A stretch of DNA of 64,000 nucleotides from Sulfuricurvum sp. (GTDB lineage: Bacteria; Campylobacterota; Campylobacteria; Campylobacterales; Sulfurimonadaceae): assembly GCA_030696775.1 (NCBI GenBank), contig JAUYRN010000032.1, positions 17,973 to 81,972 on the forward strand. The letters run 5' to 3'. A program made the translations under genes and the position numbers. Position 1 is the first letter of the stretch; each line of letters begins with the position of its first letter. This document shows, piece by piece, positions 15,799 to 24,042 of this stretch. The notes under the pieces are model-generated. The model was given only the letters and a program-made list of their open reading frames with translations. It did not search any database and was not told where the DNA came from.

Positions 15799-16878
15799 TT
15801 AATTTCTATCTATCGCATTCAAATCATTAAACGCTACTTTTACACGATTGATTAATGTTTTTTGTCCAGCTTGTAACCATTTACGAGGGTCATAATACTT
15901 TTTATTTGGTTTGTCTTCCCCTTCAGGATTTCCGATTTGTCCTTGGAGGTAATCTTTATATTTTTCATAATAATCTTTGACCCCTTCCCATGTTGCCCAT
16001 TGGGTATCCGTGTCGATATTCATTTTGATAACGCCATAGCTAATCGCTTCGCGAATTTCTTCGAGTGTTGAGCCTGAACCGCCGTGAAAGACGAAATTAA
16101 CAGGCTTTGATGCTGTGTTGAATTTTTGTTGGATGTATTTTTGGGAGTTGTCCAAAATTATAGGGGTGAGAACAACATTACCGGGTTTATAAACGCCATG
16201 TACATTTCCAAATGATGCGGCAATTGTAAAGTTTTTACTCACTGCCATCAGTTTTTCGTAGGCGTACGCAACATCTTCTGGCTGAGTGTACAAAAGTGAA
16301 TTATCAATATTGCTATTGTCTACTCCATCTTCTTCTCCGCCCGTAACGCCAAGTTCGATTTCCAGAGTCATTCCAATTTTAGCCATTCGTTCCATATAGC
16401 GAACACAGGTTGCAACATTTTCTTCTAAACTCTCTTCAGAAAGATCAAGCATATGAGAGCTAAAGAGGGGTTTTCCGTATTGTGCGAAGTGTTTTTCGCC
16501 TGCATCCAACAAGGCATCAATCCATGGAAGAAGATGACGAGCAGCATGATCGGTATGCAATACGACAGGAATCCCGTACGCTTCTGCCATCATATGGACA
16601 TGTAATGCGCCACTGATTGCACCAACAATCGCTGCTTTTTCATTTTCGTTACTAAGCCCTTTTCCGGCATAGTAGCTTGCACCACCATTGGAAAACTGAA
16701 TGACTACTGGAGAATTGACAATTTTGGCAGCCTCAAGAACCGCATTGATTGAATCGGTTCCGACAACATTAACAGCAGGAAGAGCAAAGCCTTCTTGTTT
16801 GGCAATGGCAAAAAGAGTATATAAATCTTCGCCGAATACGACACCTGGTTTGATTGAGTCTAAAATACGCATGGACAT
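15799..16878 (-). CDS. fba: Class II fructose-bisphosphate aldolase
   Basis: Interconverts fructose 1,6-bisphosphate with the two triose phosphates; in an autotroph it runs mainly toward hexose. The 359-residue protein is the long FbaA type: ALPAVNVVGTDS near the start, LHTDHAARHLLPWID with zinc-binding His and catalytic Asp, the LEIELGVTGGEEDGV block, ASFGNVHGVYKPGN, and FHGGSGSTLEEI with a phosphate-binding loop. I start at the ATG at 16878 because GGAG ends five bases before it; a GTG two codons earlier is possible. A TATAAT box lies at 16910-16915. Confidence 0.95.
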   Translation of the reverse strand: MSMRILDSIKPGVVFGEDLYTLFAIAKQEGFALPAVNVVGTDSINAVLEAAKIVNSPVVIQFSNGGASYYAGKGLSNENEKAAIVGAISGALHVHMMAEAYGIPVVLHTDHAARHLLPWIDALLDAGEKHFAQYGKPLFSSHMLDLSEESLEENVATCVRYMERMAKIGMTLEIELGVTGGEEDGVDNSNIDNSLLYTQPEDVAYAYEKLMAVSKNFTIAASFGNVHGVYKPGNVVLTPIILDNSQKYIQQKFNTASKPVNFVFHGGSGSTLEEIREAISYGVIKMNIDTDTQWATWEGVKDYYEKYKDYLQGQIGNPEGEDKPNKKYYDPRKWLQAGQKTLINRVKVAFNDLNAIDRN

Positions 16879-16909
16879 GATCACTCCGTAATGAATAAAT
16901 ATAATCTTT

Positions 16910-16915
16910 ATTATA
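16910..16915 (-). promoter_or_regulatory. -10 element for fba
   Basis: The complement of 16910-16915 reads TATAAT, about 30 bases before the fba start. No matching -35 is evident, as is common in this phylum. Confidence 0.55.
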
Positions 16916-17001
16916 GCAGACCTTGCTCTTATATGTTATTTAGGTGTGCTAAAATAAGATATGTAGACTCCATAAAATTGTGTTGAAAGGGTTAGTAAAG
17001 A

Positions 17002-18372
17002 GTGATAAAGTCGGTTATTTTTTTACTGTTCAGCATGATTATTGTCCATGGAGAAAATTTACCTCCGTTTTACGCACTTGCGGAACCACTCGAAAAAGAT
17101 TCACGTCGATTAAGTCAATTAAATGAAGCATTTTTGGAGAGTGAAGAACCAAAAATTATTGCAAATTATTGCAAAGATGTGCAGGAGACATTACTTTTAG
17201 GAGAGTCATTACGAGAACCTTCTAAAAAAGACAAAGGAAAATTAAGTGCTTATCTTCAGAAATTACGCTCATTGTCATCACGTCAAGAGCTTATTTATCA
17301 ACTGTATCGAAAATCATTACTTGGGGCGATTGAGACGAATGATAAACAAAAATTCGAGCACTTGGCATCGATCGAACTGGAACCTCTGCATCACCCACGT
17401 GTTCGCTCAGAGACGATAGCTTTTTATCAAAAAAACTTTTCTGATCATTCGATTAAAAATTTGGATTCATTGTGCAAGGAGCAGGCATTAGAAGCTAAAA
17501 GTATCCAATTTTCCATGGATCAGGAGCAGGCGTATGAAGAGCATTTAAGAATTTTAAAGCGTTCTGAGGTGCGAGGAATTAAACAAACCGCTAAAATTGG
17601 ATCACGAAGCAGTGTTATTGTTGTAGGGGAGCGCAATGCCAAAGGTGAGATGGTATTTGAAGCAGAAAATCTCAACCCTTATTTAGTGACACTGTCGTTG
17701 GATTTTGAAAAACTGACCAATTTGAAAGCCAATCATTCCCTTCCATTGTACGTTGAACTTCCCGGACACACTAAAAAAGAGATTTTAACTCTTAGTCCGA
17801 TCGTGGCATCATCAATAACAGATTATCAGTCTTCTTACGGTTGGGTAAAAGGTTCTGCTTTTGCTCAACATGATGATACATATATTTATCGACTTCCATT
17901 TGCTGCCGGAACGAACGTGCGGATATCCCAAGGGTATAATGGAGGATTATCACACAAGGGACTATCTGCATATGCTATTGATTTTTCTCTTCCTGTAGGA
18001 ACGAGTATTTATGCAGCTCGGGAAGGTGAAGTTGTCGGCGTCGATGTAAGTAATAATTTAGGGGGACCATCACCGCAATACCGCACGTTTATGAACTATG
18101 TCAATATCCGGCATGGTGATGGAACATTGGGGAATTATTATCACCTTAAATTAGGCGGATCAGCGGTCAAAATAGGGGATGTGGTTAAAAAAGGGCAGTT
18201 GATTGCGTACTCGGGAAATACAGGTTATACAACAGCACCGCATTTACATTTTAGTGTTAGCAAGGTTGACCCTGTATCGATGCGTCGACCGATGAATCTA
18301 CCCATTAAAATACAAACGTTACAAGGAATTGTGAGCTATCCGCATGAAGGCGAATATTATACGGTACAATAA
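17002..18372 (+). CDS. Secreted M23 family peptidase (LytM-like)
   Basis: A 456-residue protein with an N-terminal signal peptide and a C-terminal M23 metallopeptidase domain likely to cut or help cut peptidoglycan cross-bridges. The zinc site is visible: GLSHKGLSAYAIDF (His and Asp), and HLHFSV, with HGDGTLGNYYHLK between them, so the domain should be active. Residues about 20-190 are helical and charged without a recognised domain. The start is a GTG at 17002. It is divergent from fba, with TAAAAT at 16950-16955 as a possible -10. It could affect cell shape or division. Confidence 0.85.
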   Translation: MIKSVIFLLFSMIIVHGENLPPFYALAEPLEKDSRRLSQLNEAFLESEEPKIIANYCKDVQETLLLGESLREPSKKDKGKLSAYLQKLRSLSSRQELIYQLYRKSLLGAIETNDKQKFEHLASIELEPLHHPRVRSETIAFYQKNFSDHSIKNLDSLCKEQALEAKSIQFSMDQEQAYEEHLRILKRSEVRGIKQTAKIGSRSSVIVVGERNAKGEMVFEAENLNPYLVTLSLDFEKLTNLKANHSLPLYVELPGHTKKEILTLSPIVASSITDYQSSYGWVKGSAFAQHDDTYIYRLPFAAGTNVRISQGYNGGLSHKGLSAYAIDFSLPVGTSIYAAREGEVVGVDVSNNLGGPSPQYRTFMNYVNIRHGDGTLGNYYHLKLGGSAVKIGDVVKKGQLIAYSGNTGYTTAPHLHFSVSKVDPVSMRRPMNLPIKIQTLQGIVSYPHEGEYYTVQ

Positions 18373-18416
18373 GTTTTAGAATTTTAATTTTTACACTATA
18401 AATCGGAGTATAAAGA

Positions 18417-20003
18417 ATGCTTAACACAGTTAAATCAAAAGTAATTTTTTCCACATTAGTCTTTAGTGCGTTGGGGTTAGGGGCTATATATGGCTATTTA
18501 AGCCTAACATTTAATGATTTTTCCAATGCAACCGCCAAGCGTTCTTTAGGCATGTTGAGTCAATCTATTTTTCAAACATTAACCCAAAGTATGTTGGCCG
18601 GTGATCCAAAAATTGTTGCTGAAGCAATTGAAACCGCTAAGGGTATTGACGGAATTACCAATATTAAAATTGAGCGCTCTAATGCAGTGAATGAGTTATT
18701 TGGTTCTCATGGAACTCCAAGTAATGATGTACTTATTAAAAAAGTCTTTGAAACCAAAAAATCCGAGGTTGTAGAAAATCAAGAGTCAGGACATGCTATT
18801 CGACTCCTTCAGCCTCTGGTGGCGGAAGATAAATGTCTTGGTTGCCACACTAATGTTCAAGTAGGAGATACTCTTGGTGTTATGGACTTGGTAATATCCT
18901 TAGAAAAAAATGATGAAGCAATTGATAAAACTCAAAATATTTTATTGATTGCCCTTGGTATTGTTGTTATCGCTTTTGTTCTTGTATTAAACCTCTTTTT
19001 TGGTCGAGAAGTTTTAACTCCACTCTCTGGATTACGTATTCGAATTGCTGAATTGGTAAGTGGAGATAAAGACTTGACAAAACGGCTTGAAGTACGAAAT
19101 AAAGATGAGTTTGCAGAAGCGGCAACAGCTGTCAATAATTTTGTAGCTATGGTGCAAGAGACCATTAATGAGGTAAAATCGCTAGGAAAACAAAATGCGA
19201 CAATAGCCTCAACGATTACTCAAGCAACGCAAAATATTTTGACTGGAGTGGAAAAAGAGCGCTCTATTGTTGAAGCAACAACGCAAAAAAGTCATTCAAT
19301 AAAAGAAATACTTTCAGCGGCAATGACAATCTCGGAGCAGACACAGCGTAATGTCTCAAATGCGAATGATGAACTTTTAAGCGCAAAAGATGCCTTAGAT
19401 CGTCTTGTTAATGAAGTAGAGGGATACATAGAAACAGAAAATGATATGTCTTCACGTTTAGTAGGTCTGCGTCAAGATGCCCAACAAGTTAAAAGTGTTC
19501 TTGGTGTGATCAAAGACATCGCAGATCAAACCAATCTTTTGGCACTAAATGCAGCAATAGAAGCAGCGCGTGCCGGCGAACATGGACGAGGATTTGCGGT
19601 AGTTGCCGATGAAGTACGAAAACTTGCTGAACGAACCCAAAAAAGTTTGACAGAAATTGAAGTCAATGTCGGAACAATTGTTCAGTCCATTAACGATGTG
19701 AGTGATACTATCGCCGAAAATGCTACCAATATGAATGGATTGACGACCATATCACTTGAAGTAGAAGCAAAGATTTCGACAACATCGCAAGAGATGGAAA
19801 ATTCAGTCGTAATTGCAAAAAAATCCTATAAGGACTCGATAGAAATGGTGGAAAATATTGAATGGATTATTGAAAAAATATCACAGATTAATGATGTTTC
19901 ACAATCCAATCAAAAAAGTGTTGAAAATATTGAGGGAGATTCCGAAAAACTTTTGAGTGTTGCTCAATCATTACAAGCGCGTATTAATGAGTTTAAAAGC
20001 TAA
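18417..20003 (+). CDS. Methyl-accepting chemotaxis protein with periplasmic c-type haem motif
   Basis: A 528-residue chemoreceptor. A membrane helix (about 8-30) is followed by a periplasmic sensor of about 130 residues ending in KCLGCHTN (CxxCH at 140-144, a covalent haem c attachment site) and [13 protein letters not shown], then a second membrane helix (about 172-195), a HAMP domain, and the signalling hairpin with [20 protein letters not shown] at the tip. The same sensor architecture occurs in two diguanylate cyclases at 48560 and 50641. Likely ligands for such haem sensors are redox change, NO, CO or O2; none is shown by sequence. An RBS (CGGAGT) precedes the ATG. Confidence 0.9.
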   Translation: MLNTVKSKVIFSTLVFSALGLGAIYGYLSLTFNDFSNATAKRSLGMLSQSIFQTLTQSMLAGDPKIVAEAIETAKGIDGITNIKIERSNAVNELFGSHGTPSNDVLIKKVFETKKSEVVENQESGHAIRLLQPLVAEDKCLGCHTNVQVGDTLGVMDLVISLEKNDEAIDKTQNILLIALGIVVIAFVLVLNLFFGREVLTPLSGLRIRIAELVSGDKDLTKRLEVRNKDEFAEAATAVNNFVAMVQETINEVKSLGKQNATIASTITQATQNILTGVEKERSIVEATTQKSHSIKEILSAAMTISEQTQRNVSNANDELLSAKDALDRLVNEVEGYIETENDMSSRLVGLRQDAQQVKSVLGVIKDIADQTNLLALNAAIEAARAGEHGRGFAVVADEVRKLAERTQKSLTEIEVNVGTIVQSINDVSDTIAENATNMNGLTTISLEVEAKISTTSQEMENSVVIAKKSYKDSIEMVENIEWIIEKISQINDVSQSNQKSVENIEGDSEKLLSVAQSLQARINEFKS

Positions 20004-20062
20004 GGGTACTAAGTTAATCTCTGATATGATTGCGACTTAATAATTTAAATTTTTGGTATGTC

Positions 20063-20575
20063 ATGAAAAATATTGTTTTAATTGGATTTATGGGTGTGGG
20101 CAAGGGGTCTATTGCACGAGCAATGGTCAAGCATACGTCGATGATGGCACTGGATACAGATGACATTATTGAGAGTATTGAAAATCGCTCCATCAAAGCA
20201 ATATTTGCCACGGATGGGGAAGAATATTTTCGTAATTTAGAGCGTAAAATCGCGCGCTGGCTAAAGAAAAAAGTGACAGGAACAATTATATCTACCGGGG
20301 GCGGATTTTTTAAAGTTCCGGCATTGAAAAAAGTTGGTACGATTGTTTTATTAAATGCCCCTTTTGATACGATTTATGAGCGTATCCTGGCTCATACGGA
20401 TTCAGCAAAAAAATTAAAAAAACGTCCGTTGTTCAAAGATATTGATAAAGCCCGTGAATTGTACAATGAGAGACTTTCTCAGTATCTAAAAGTAGCAGAT
20501 ATTGTGATTGATGTGAGTGATAAAAGCGTTGATTCCATTGCAAAAGAGATCATTGAAAAAGGTAAAAAACGATGA
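20063..20575 (+). CDS. aroK: Shikimate kinase
   Basis: Phosphorylates shikimate in aromatic amino-acid synthesis. The 170-residue P-loop kinase has the phosphate loop GFMGVGKGS, the shikimate-binding DTDDII, the STGGGFF loop and the lid KKRPLFKD. In the loop, the residue after GK is Gly, with Ser one position later, an unusual shift. The ATG at 20063 gives the standard N-terminus (MKNIVLIGFMG); an in-frame start 33 bases upstream would add a tail without homology. The downstream thioredoxin-like gene overlaps it by ATGA. Confidence 0.92.
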   Translation: MKNIVLIGFMGVGKGSIARAMVKHTSMMALDTDDIIESIENRSIKAIFATDGEEYFRNLERKIARWLKKKVTGTIISTGGGFFKVPALKKVGTIVLLNAPFDTIYERILAHTDSAKKLKKRPLFKDIDKARELYNERLSQYLKVADIVIDVSDKSVDSIAKEIIEKGKKR

Positions 20576-20988
20576 AAATACTATTACTCCTTCTTTTAGC
20601 ATTCTCCACACTCTTTGGTATCGATATCAAATGGGAAAAAGATTATGCAACCGCACTCAAGCAAGCGAAGTTACTTCATAAACCAATGATGTTTATTATT
20701 TCAAATCACAATTGCCGTTATTGTGTTCAGCTGGCATCAACAACACTCAAAGAGCCAAAAGTGATTCAAAAAATTAATTCTAATTACGTAGCGGCTATTG
20801 TCTATGTTGATGAAAATCCTTTATTTCCGCGTGAACTTTATGTAGGCGGTACGCCAGCAACATGGTTTATAAAAGGGGATGGTGAACCGTTATTTGAACC
20901 GCTCATGGGAGCAGTCGATGCAACAAGTTTTCAAAAGGCGCTGGATATTGTCAGCACTGAATATGCAAAAGTATCACCGAAAAAGTAA
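20572..20988 (+). CDS. Secreted thioredoxin-like protein
   Basis: A 138-residue thioredoxin-fold protein with a signal peptide (residues 1-16). The redox motif is CRYC (C48-C51) in NHNCRYCVQL, and GGTPATWFI is the cis-Pro loop. It resembles the short SoxW/DUF255-like periplasmic thioredoxins that reduce or protect cysteines of exported proteins. It overlaps aroK by four bases and precedes hisD by 12, which looks like simple co-transcription. The partner protein is not identifiable, although periplasmic c-type cytochrome maturation is a plausible setting. Confidence 0.82.
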   Translation: MKILLLLLLAFSTLFGIDIKWEKDYATALKQAKLLHKPMMFIISNHNCRYCVQLASTTLKEPKVIQKINSNYVAAIVYVDENPLFPRELYVGGTPATWFIKGDGEPLFEPLMGAVDATSFQKALDIVSTEYAKVSPKK

Positions 20989-21000
20989 AAGGATAATAAG

Positions 21001-22293
21001 ATGGTTAGTATTCGAACAAGTGACAGTAATTTTCAAAATGTTTTTGATGAACTTTTAAATCGTGGAAAGATGGATATGGAGCATGTCTCAAGTATCGTTA
21101 AAACGATAATTGATGAAATTCGTCTTGATAAAGATGCAGCCTTAATGGCTCATATTGCAAAATTTGACCGTTGGACACCTGTCAGCGGTTCAGAATTAAA
21201 AATCAATCCAGACGATATGAAAACTGCGTATGAGGAACTTGAACCAGCATTAAAATCAGCGCTCCACTTAGCGTATGATCGAATCCGCGCGTATCACGAA
21301 AAACAGCTTCCTCGCAGTTGGTTTGACACCGAAGCCAATGGGACGATTTTAGGACAGAAAGTAACACCCGTTGATCGAGCAGGTCTCTACATACCAGGAG
21401 GAAAAGCAGCGTATCCCAGTTCGCTTCTTATGAATGTCATCCCAGCACAAGTAGCAGGGGTAGAGCACATTGTTGTTTGTACTCCAACACCGGATAATGA
21501 GCCTAATGCTCTTTTACTTGCAGCATGCCATTTGTGCGGGGTGAGCGAAGTATTTAAAGTCGGCGGAGCAAGTGCGATCGCTGCAATGGCGTATGGAACG
21601 CAAAGTATTCCTAAAGTAGACGTGATTACGGGTCCGGGTAATATTTTTGTCGCCACAGCCAAAAAAATGGTGTTTGGTGAAGTAAACATCGATATGATCG
21701 CAGGTCCAAGTGAAATTGGTGTTTTGGCAGATGATTCGGCTAATCCTGAACACATTGCAATAGATTTGCTTTCACAGGCAGAACATGATGAGATGGCAAG
21801 CTCAATTTTGATAACTCCATCCCAAAAATTTGCAGATGCGTGTGCACTGGAAATCGAAATTTGGCTAAAAAAGCTTCCTCGTGAAGAGATTGCACGAAAA
21901 TCTATTGAAGATCGTGCCGCAATAATCGTTACTGAGTCGATGGAAGAAGCAGTTAAGCTAATGAACTGCATTGCACCAGAGCATTTAGAGGTAGCAACGA
22001 ATAATCCATTTGAACTTTTAGCATCGATTAAACACGCTGGAGCAATATTTTTAGGACATAATACCCCCGAAGCTATCGGTGATTATGTGGCAGGCCCTAA
22101 TCATACGTTACCTACCGGTGGAACGGCCAAATTTTACTCACCTCTTGGGGTTGAGAATTTTATGAAAAAATCTTCCATTATTTCTTTTTCAAAACAAGCA
22201 ATCAACGAAATCGGTGAAGCCTGTGCCTTGATTGCACACACTGAAGGTCTTGGTGCACATGAGGCATCGGTTCGTTGTCGATTAGATAAATAA
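21001..22293 (+). CDS. hisD: Histidinol dehydrogenase
   Basis: Catalyses the last two steps of histidine synthesis, oxidising L-histidinol to L-histidine with NAD+. The 430-residue protein shows the expected blocks: VDRAGLYIPGGKAAYPSSLLM, TGPGNIFVATAKK, AGPSEIGVLAD, LSQAEHDEMASS (zinc-ligand Gln and His) and APEHLEV (catalytic Glu-His). AAGGAT precedes the ATG. No other his gene is nearby, so the his genes are scattered, as often in this phylum. Confidence 0.96.
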   Translation: MVSIRTSDSNFQNVFDELLNRGKMDMEHVSSIVKTIIDEIRLDKDAALMAHIAKFDRWTPVSGSELKINPDDMKTAYEELEPALKSALHLAYDRIRAYHEKQLPRSWFDTEANGTILGQKVTPVDRAGLYIPGGKAAYPSSLLMNVIPAQVAGVEHIVVCTPTPDNEPNALLLAACHLCGVSEVFKVGGASAIAAMAYGTQSIPKVDVITGPGNIFVATAKKMVFGEVNIDMIAGPSEIGVLADDSANPEHIAIDLLSQAEHDEMASSILITPSQKFADACALEIEIWLKKLPREEIARKSIEDRAAIIVTESMEEAVKLMNCIAPEHLEVATNNPFELLASIKHAGAIFLGHNTPEAIGDYVAGPNHTLPTGGTAKFYSPLGVENFMKKSSIISFSKQAINEIGEACALIAHTEGLGAHEASVRCRLDK

Positions 22294-22439
22294 CTTTTTT
22301 ATTCTTTCTATCCCCTTCGCGGGAAAATTACCAATCGGTTACATATCAAAAAGTTATCTCAAAAATTGCTTTCCTTTTAGTTTCGGTTAAAGCTTATTTA
22401 GCTAATATCAACTCAGCAGAAATGCCATTATAAGCCTAT

Positions 22440-22478
22440 TATAATGACAATAGATAATTATTATTGTATAAAACAATA
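22440..22478 (+). promoter_or_regulatory. -10 box and dyad upstream of the molybdoenzyme operon
   Basis: TATAAT at 22440-22445 is a good -10 box, predicting a transcript of about 45 leader bases. Just downstream, TATTGT (22462-22467) and ACAATA (22473-22478) form a perfect 6-bp inverted repeat spaced by five bases, in a position where a repressor or a CRP/FNR-type regulator could act. The protein that binds is unknown. An AAGGAG ribosome site follows before 22497. Confidence 0.4.
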
Positions 22479-22496
22479 GGAATTCAAGGAGAATAT

Positions 22497-23135
22497 ATGC
22501 AACTAGGTTTCTTGGTAGACCTTCACCTGTGTATGGGGTGTAAGGGCTGTGAAATCGCCTGTAAAGTGGAGAATGAAGTTCCTCTTTCTACGTGGCGTCT
22601 TCGTGTAAAATATGTCGATGTGGGAGCTTTCCCAGAGACAAAACGTACGTTTACTCCACTTCGCTGTAATCATTGTGCGAATGCACCATGTGAGCGAATT
22701 TGTCCAGTCAGTGCACTTCATTACCTTGAAAATGGTATTGTTAACATTGACAAAGATCGTTGTATCGGGTGTGCAGGATGTATTATGGCGTGTCCATATG
22801 GTGCGATTTACATTGATCCACAAACTCAAACGGCGGATAAATGTACGTATTGTGCACATCGTGTTGCAAGCTCTATGATGCCATCGTGTGTCGTCGCGTG
22901 TCCAGTTGAAGCGAATATTTTTGGTGATTTGGATGATCCGATGTCTAACATCAGTAAATACATTCAACAGCATCAAGGCAATGTTCAAGTACGTAAGCCA
23001 GAAAAAGGGACAGAGCCTCATCATTACTATGTTGGTGGCGGTAATGTAACTTTGAATCCATTGGCTTCGTTTAGAGCTGAGGGACATTCTCTCTTCAACA
23101 ATCTTACACATCTACCAGTAGGAGGGCACCACTAA
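22497..23135 (+). CDS. Four-cluster ferredoxin subunit of molybdopterin oxidoreductase (PsrB/PhsB/TtrB-like)
   Basis: Electron-transfer subunit passing electrons between the molybdenum subunit and the membrane subunit. The 212-residue protein has the DmsB/PsrB pattern of four [4Fe-4S] clusters: CMGCKGCEIAC, CNHCANAPCERICP, CIGCAGCIMACP and CTYCAHRV with a later CVVACP. The true start is the ATG at 22497 behind an AAGGAG; an upstream in-frame ATG would add 11 residues without homology. It overlaps the membrane subunit gene by one base. Its extended His-rich C-terminus is unremarkable. Substrate of the complex is not decided by this subunit. Confidence 0.9.
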   Translation: MQLGFLVDLHLCMGCKGCEIACKVENEVPLSTWRLRVKYVDVGAFPETKRTFTPLRCNHCANAPCERICPVSALHYLENGIVNIDKDRCIGCAGCIMACPYGAIYIDPQTQTADKCTYCAHRVASSMMPSCVVACPVEANIFGDLDDPMSNISKYIQQHQGNVQVRKPEKGTEPHHYYVGGGNVTLNPLASFRAEGHSLFNNLTHLPVGGHH

Positions 23136-24034
23136 TGGCACATGAAATTATTGCAGCAACCAATGCAGTTGTAGTTCTCGACGTTGCCCTTCCGGGAATC
23201 GTATGGGGCTGGATTATTACCATGAATATGTGGGCAAAAAGTATCGGTACTGGTATTATTTTTCTTACTTTTTTCTTGTTGAAAAAATATCCGAAAGAGA
23301 CAGGGTTTATTCGATTTCCAGCTGTAATGGTTTCAATCGTCACTATTCACCTGTTCTTATTTTTTACGGTTATTGATTTACACCAGATGTTCCGTTTTTG
23401 GCATATCTTTTTCCACCCGCACATGACATCAGCGATTACAATCGGAGCATGGATGGCGACCGGTTTTGTCGGATTGCTTTTGGGTATGGCGTATGCGATT
23501 TATATGAAAAAAGACGAAGCACTGTATGACAGATTATTGGGTTATACCGTATTGCTAGCGGTTCCAGTAACACTTTATACTGCAGGATTGATGGCACAAT
23601 CAACCGCTCGTGAGTTATGGCAAATGCCAACAGAATCAGCACAAATGATCTTGGCAGCGCTGATCGCAGGAACAGCAACGATGCTTCTGCTTGGCGGAAA
23701 TAAATTTAGTAACACTATCAAAAAAGACTTAGGAATTATTTTAGGTCTTAGTGCTGCTGCTGCTTTTATTCTTTATATGGCAGAACTTATTTTTGGTCCT
23801 ATGAAAGCAGAAGAAGTGGCTGCTGTTCTTGAGTACATCAAGGGCGGTGAATACACTATTATGTTCTGGATTGGACAAGTATTAGCGTTTATTGTCCCGA
23901 TGATTTTAGTATGGGTAAGTATTAAAAAAGAGTCGTATTATTTGTTGAAAATCGCTGCTGTGTCAGCGTTAATCGGATTATGGATTAGTAAGCACGTATG
24001 GTTAGTTATCCCACAATTGTTAAACATGAGCTAA
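23135..24034 (+). CDS. nrfD: NrfD/PsrC-type membrane subunit of molybdopterin oxidoreductase
   Basis: Integral membrane protein that exchanges electrons with menaquinone. The 299-residue product has eight or nine predicted membrane helices and the NrfD family look, with GIVWGWIITMNMWAKSIGTG in the first half. Its start ATG shares the last base of the ferredoxin gene stop codon, so translation is coupled. Together with the neighbouring genes it makes a B-C-A ordered complex-iron-sulfur molybdoenzyme. NrfD-type anchors occur with polysulfide, thiosulfate, tetrathionate and sulfite enzymes. Confidence 0.88.
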   Translation: MAHEIIAATNAVVVLDVALPGIVWGWIITMNMWAKSIGTGIIFLTFFLLKKYPKETGFIRFPAVMVSIVTIHLFLFFTVIDLHQMFRFWHIFFHPHMTSAITIGAWMATGFVGLLLGMAYAIYMKKDEALYDRLLGYTVLLAVPVTLYTAGLMAQSTARELWQMPTESAQMILAALIAGTATMLLLGGNKFSNTIKKDLGIILGLSAAAAFILYMAELIFGPMKAEEVAAVLEYIKGGEYTIMFWIGQVLAFIVPMILVWVSIKKESYYLLKIAAVSALIGLWISKHVWLVIPQLLNMS

Positions 24035-24042
24035 AGAGGTAA

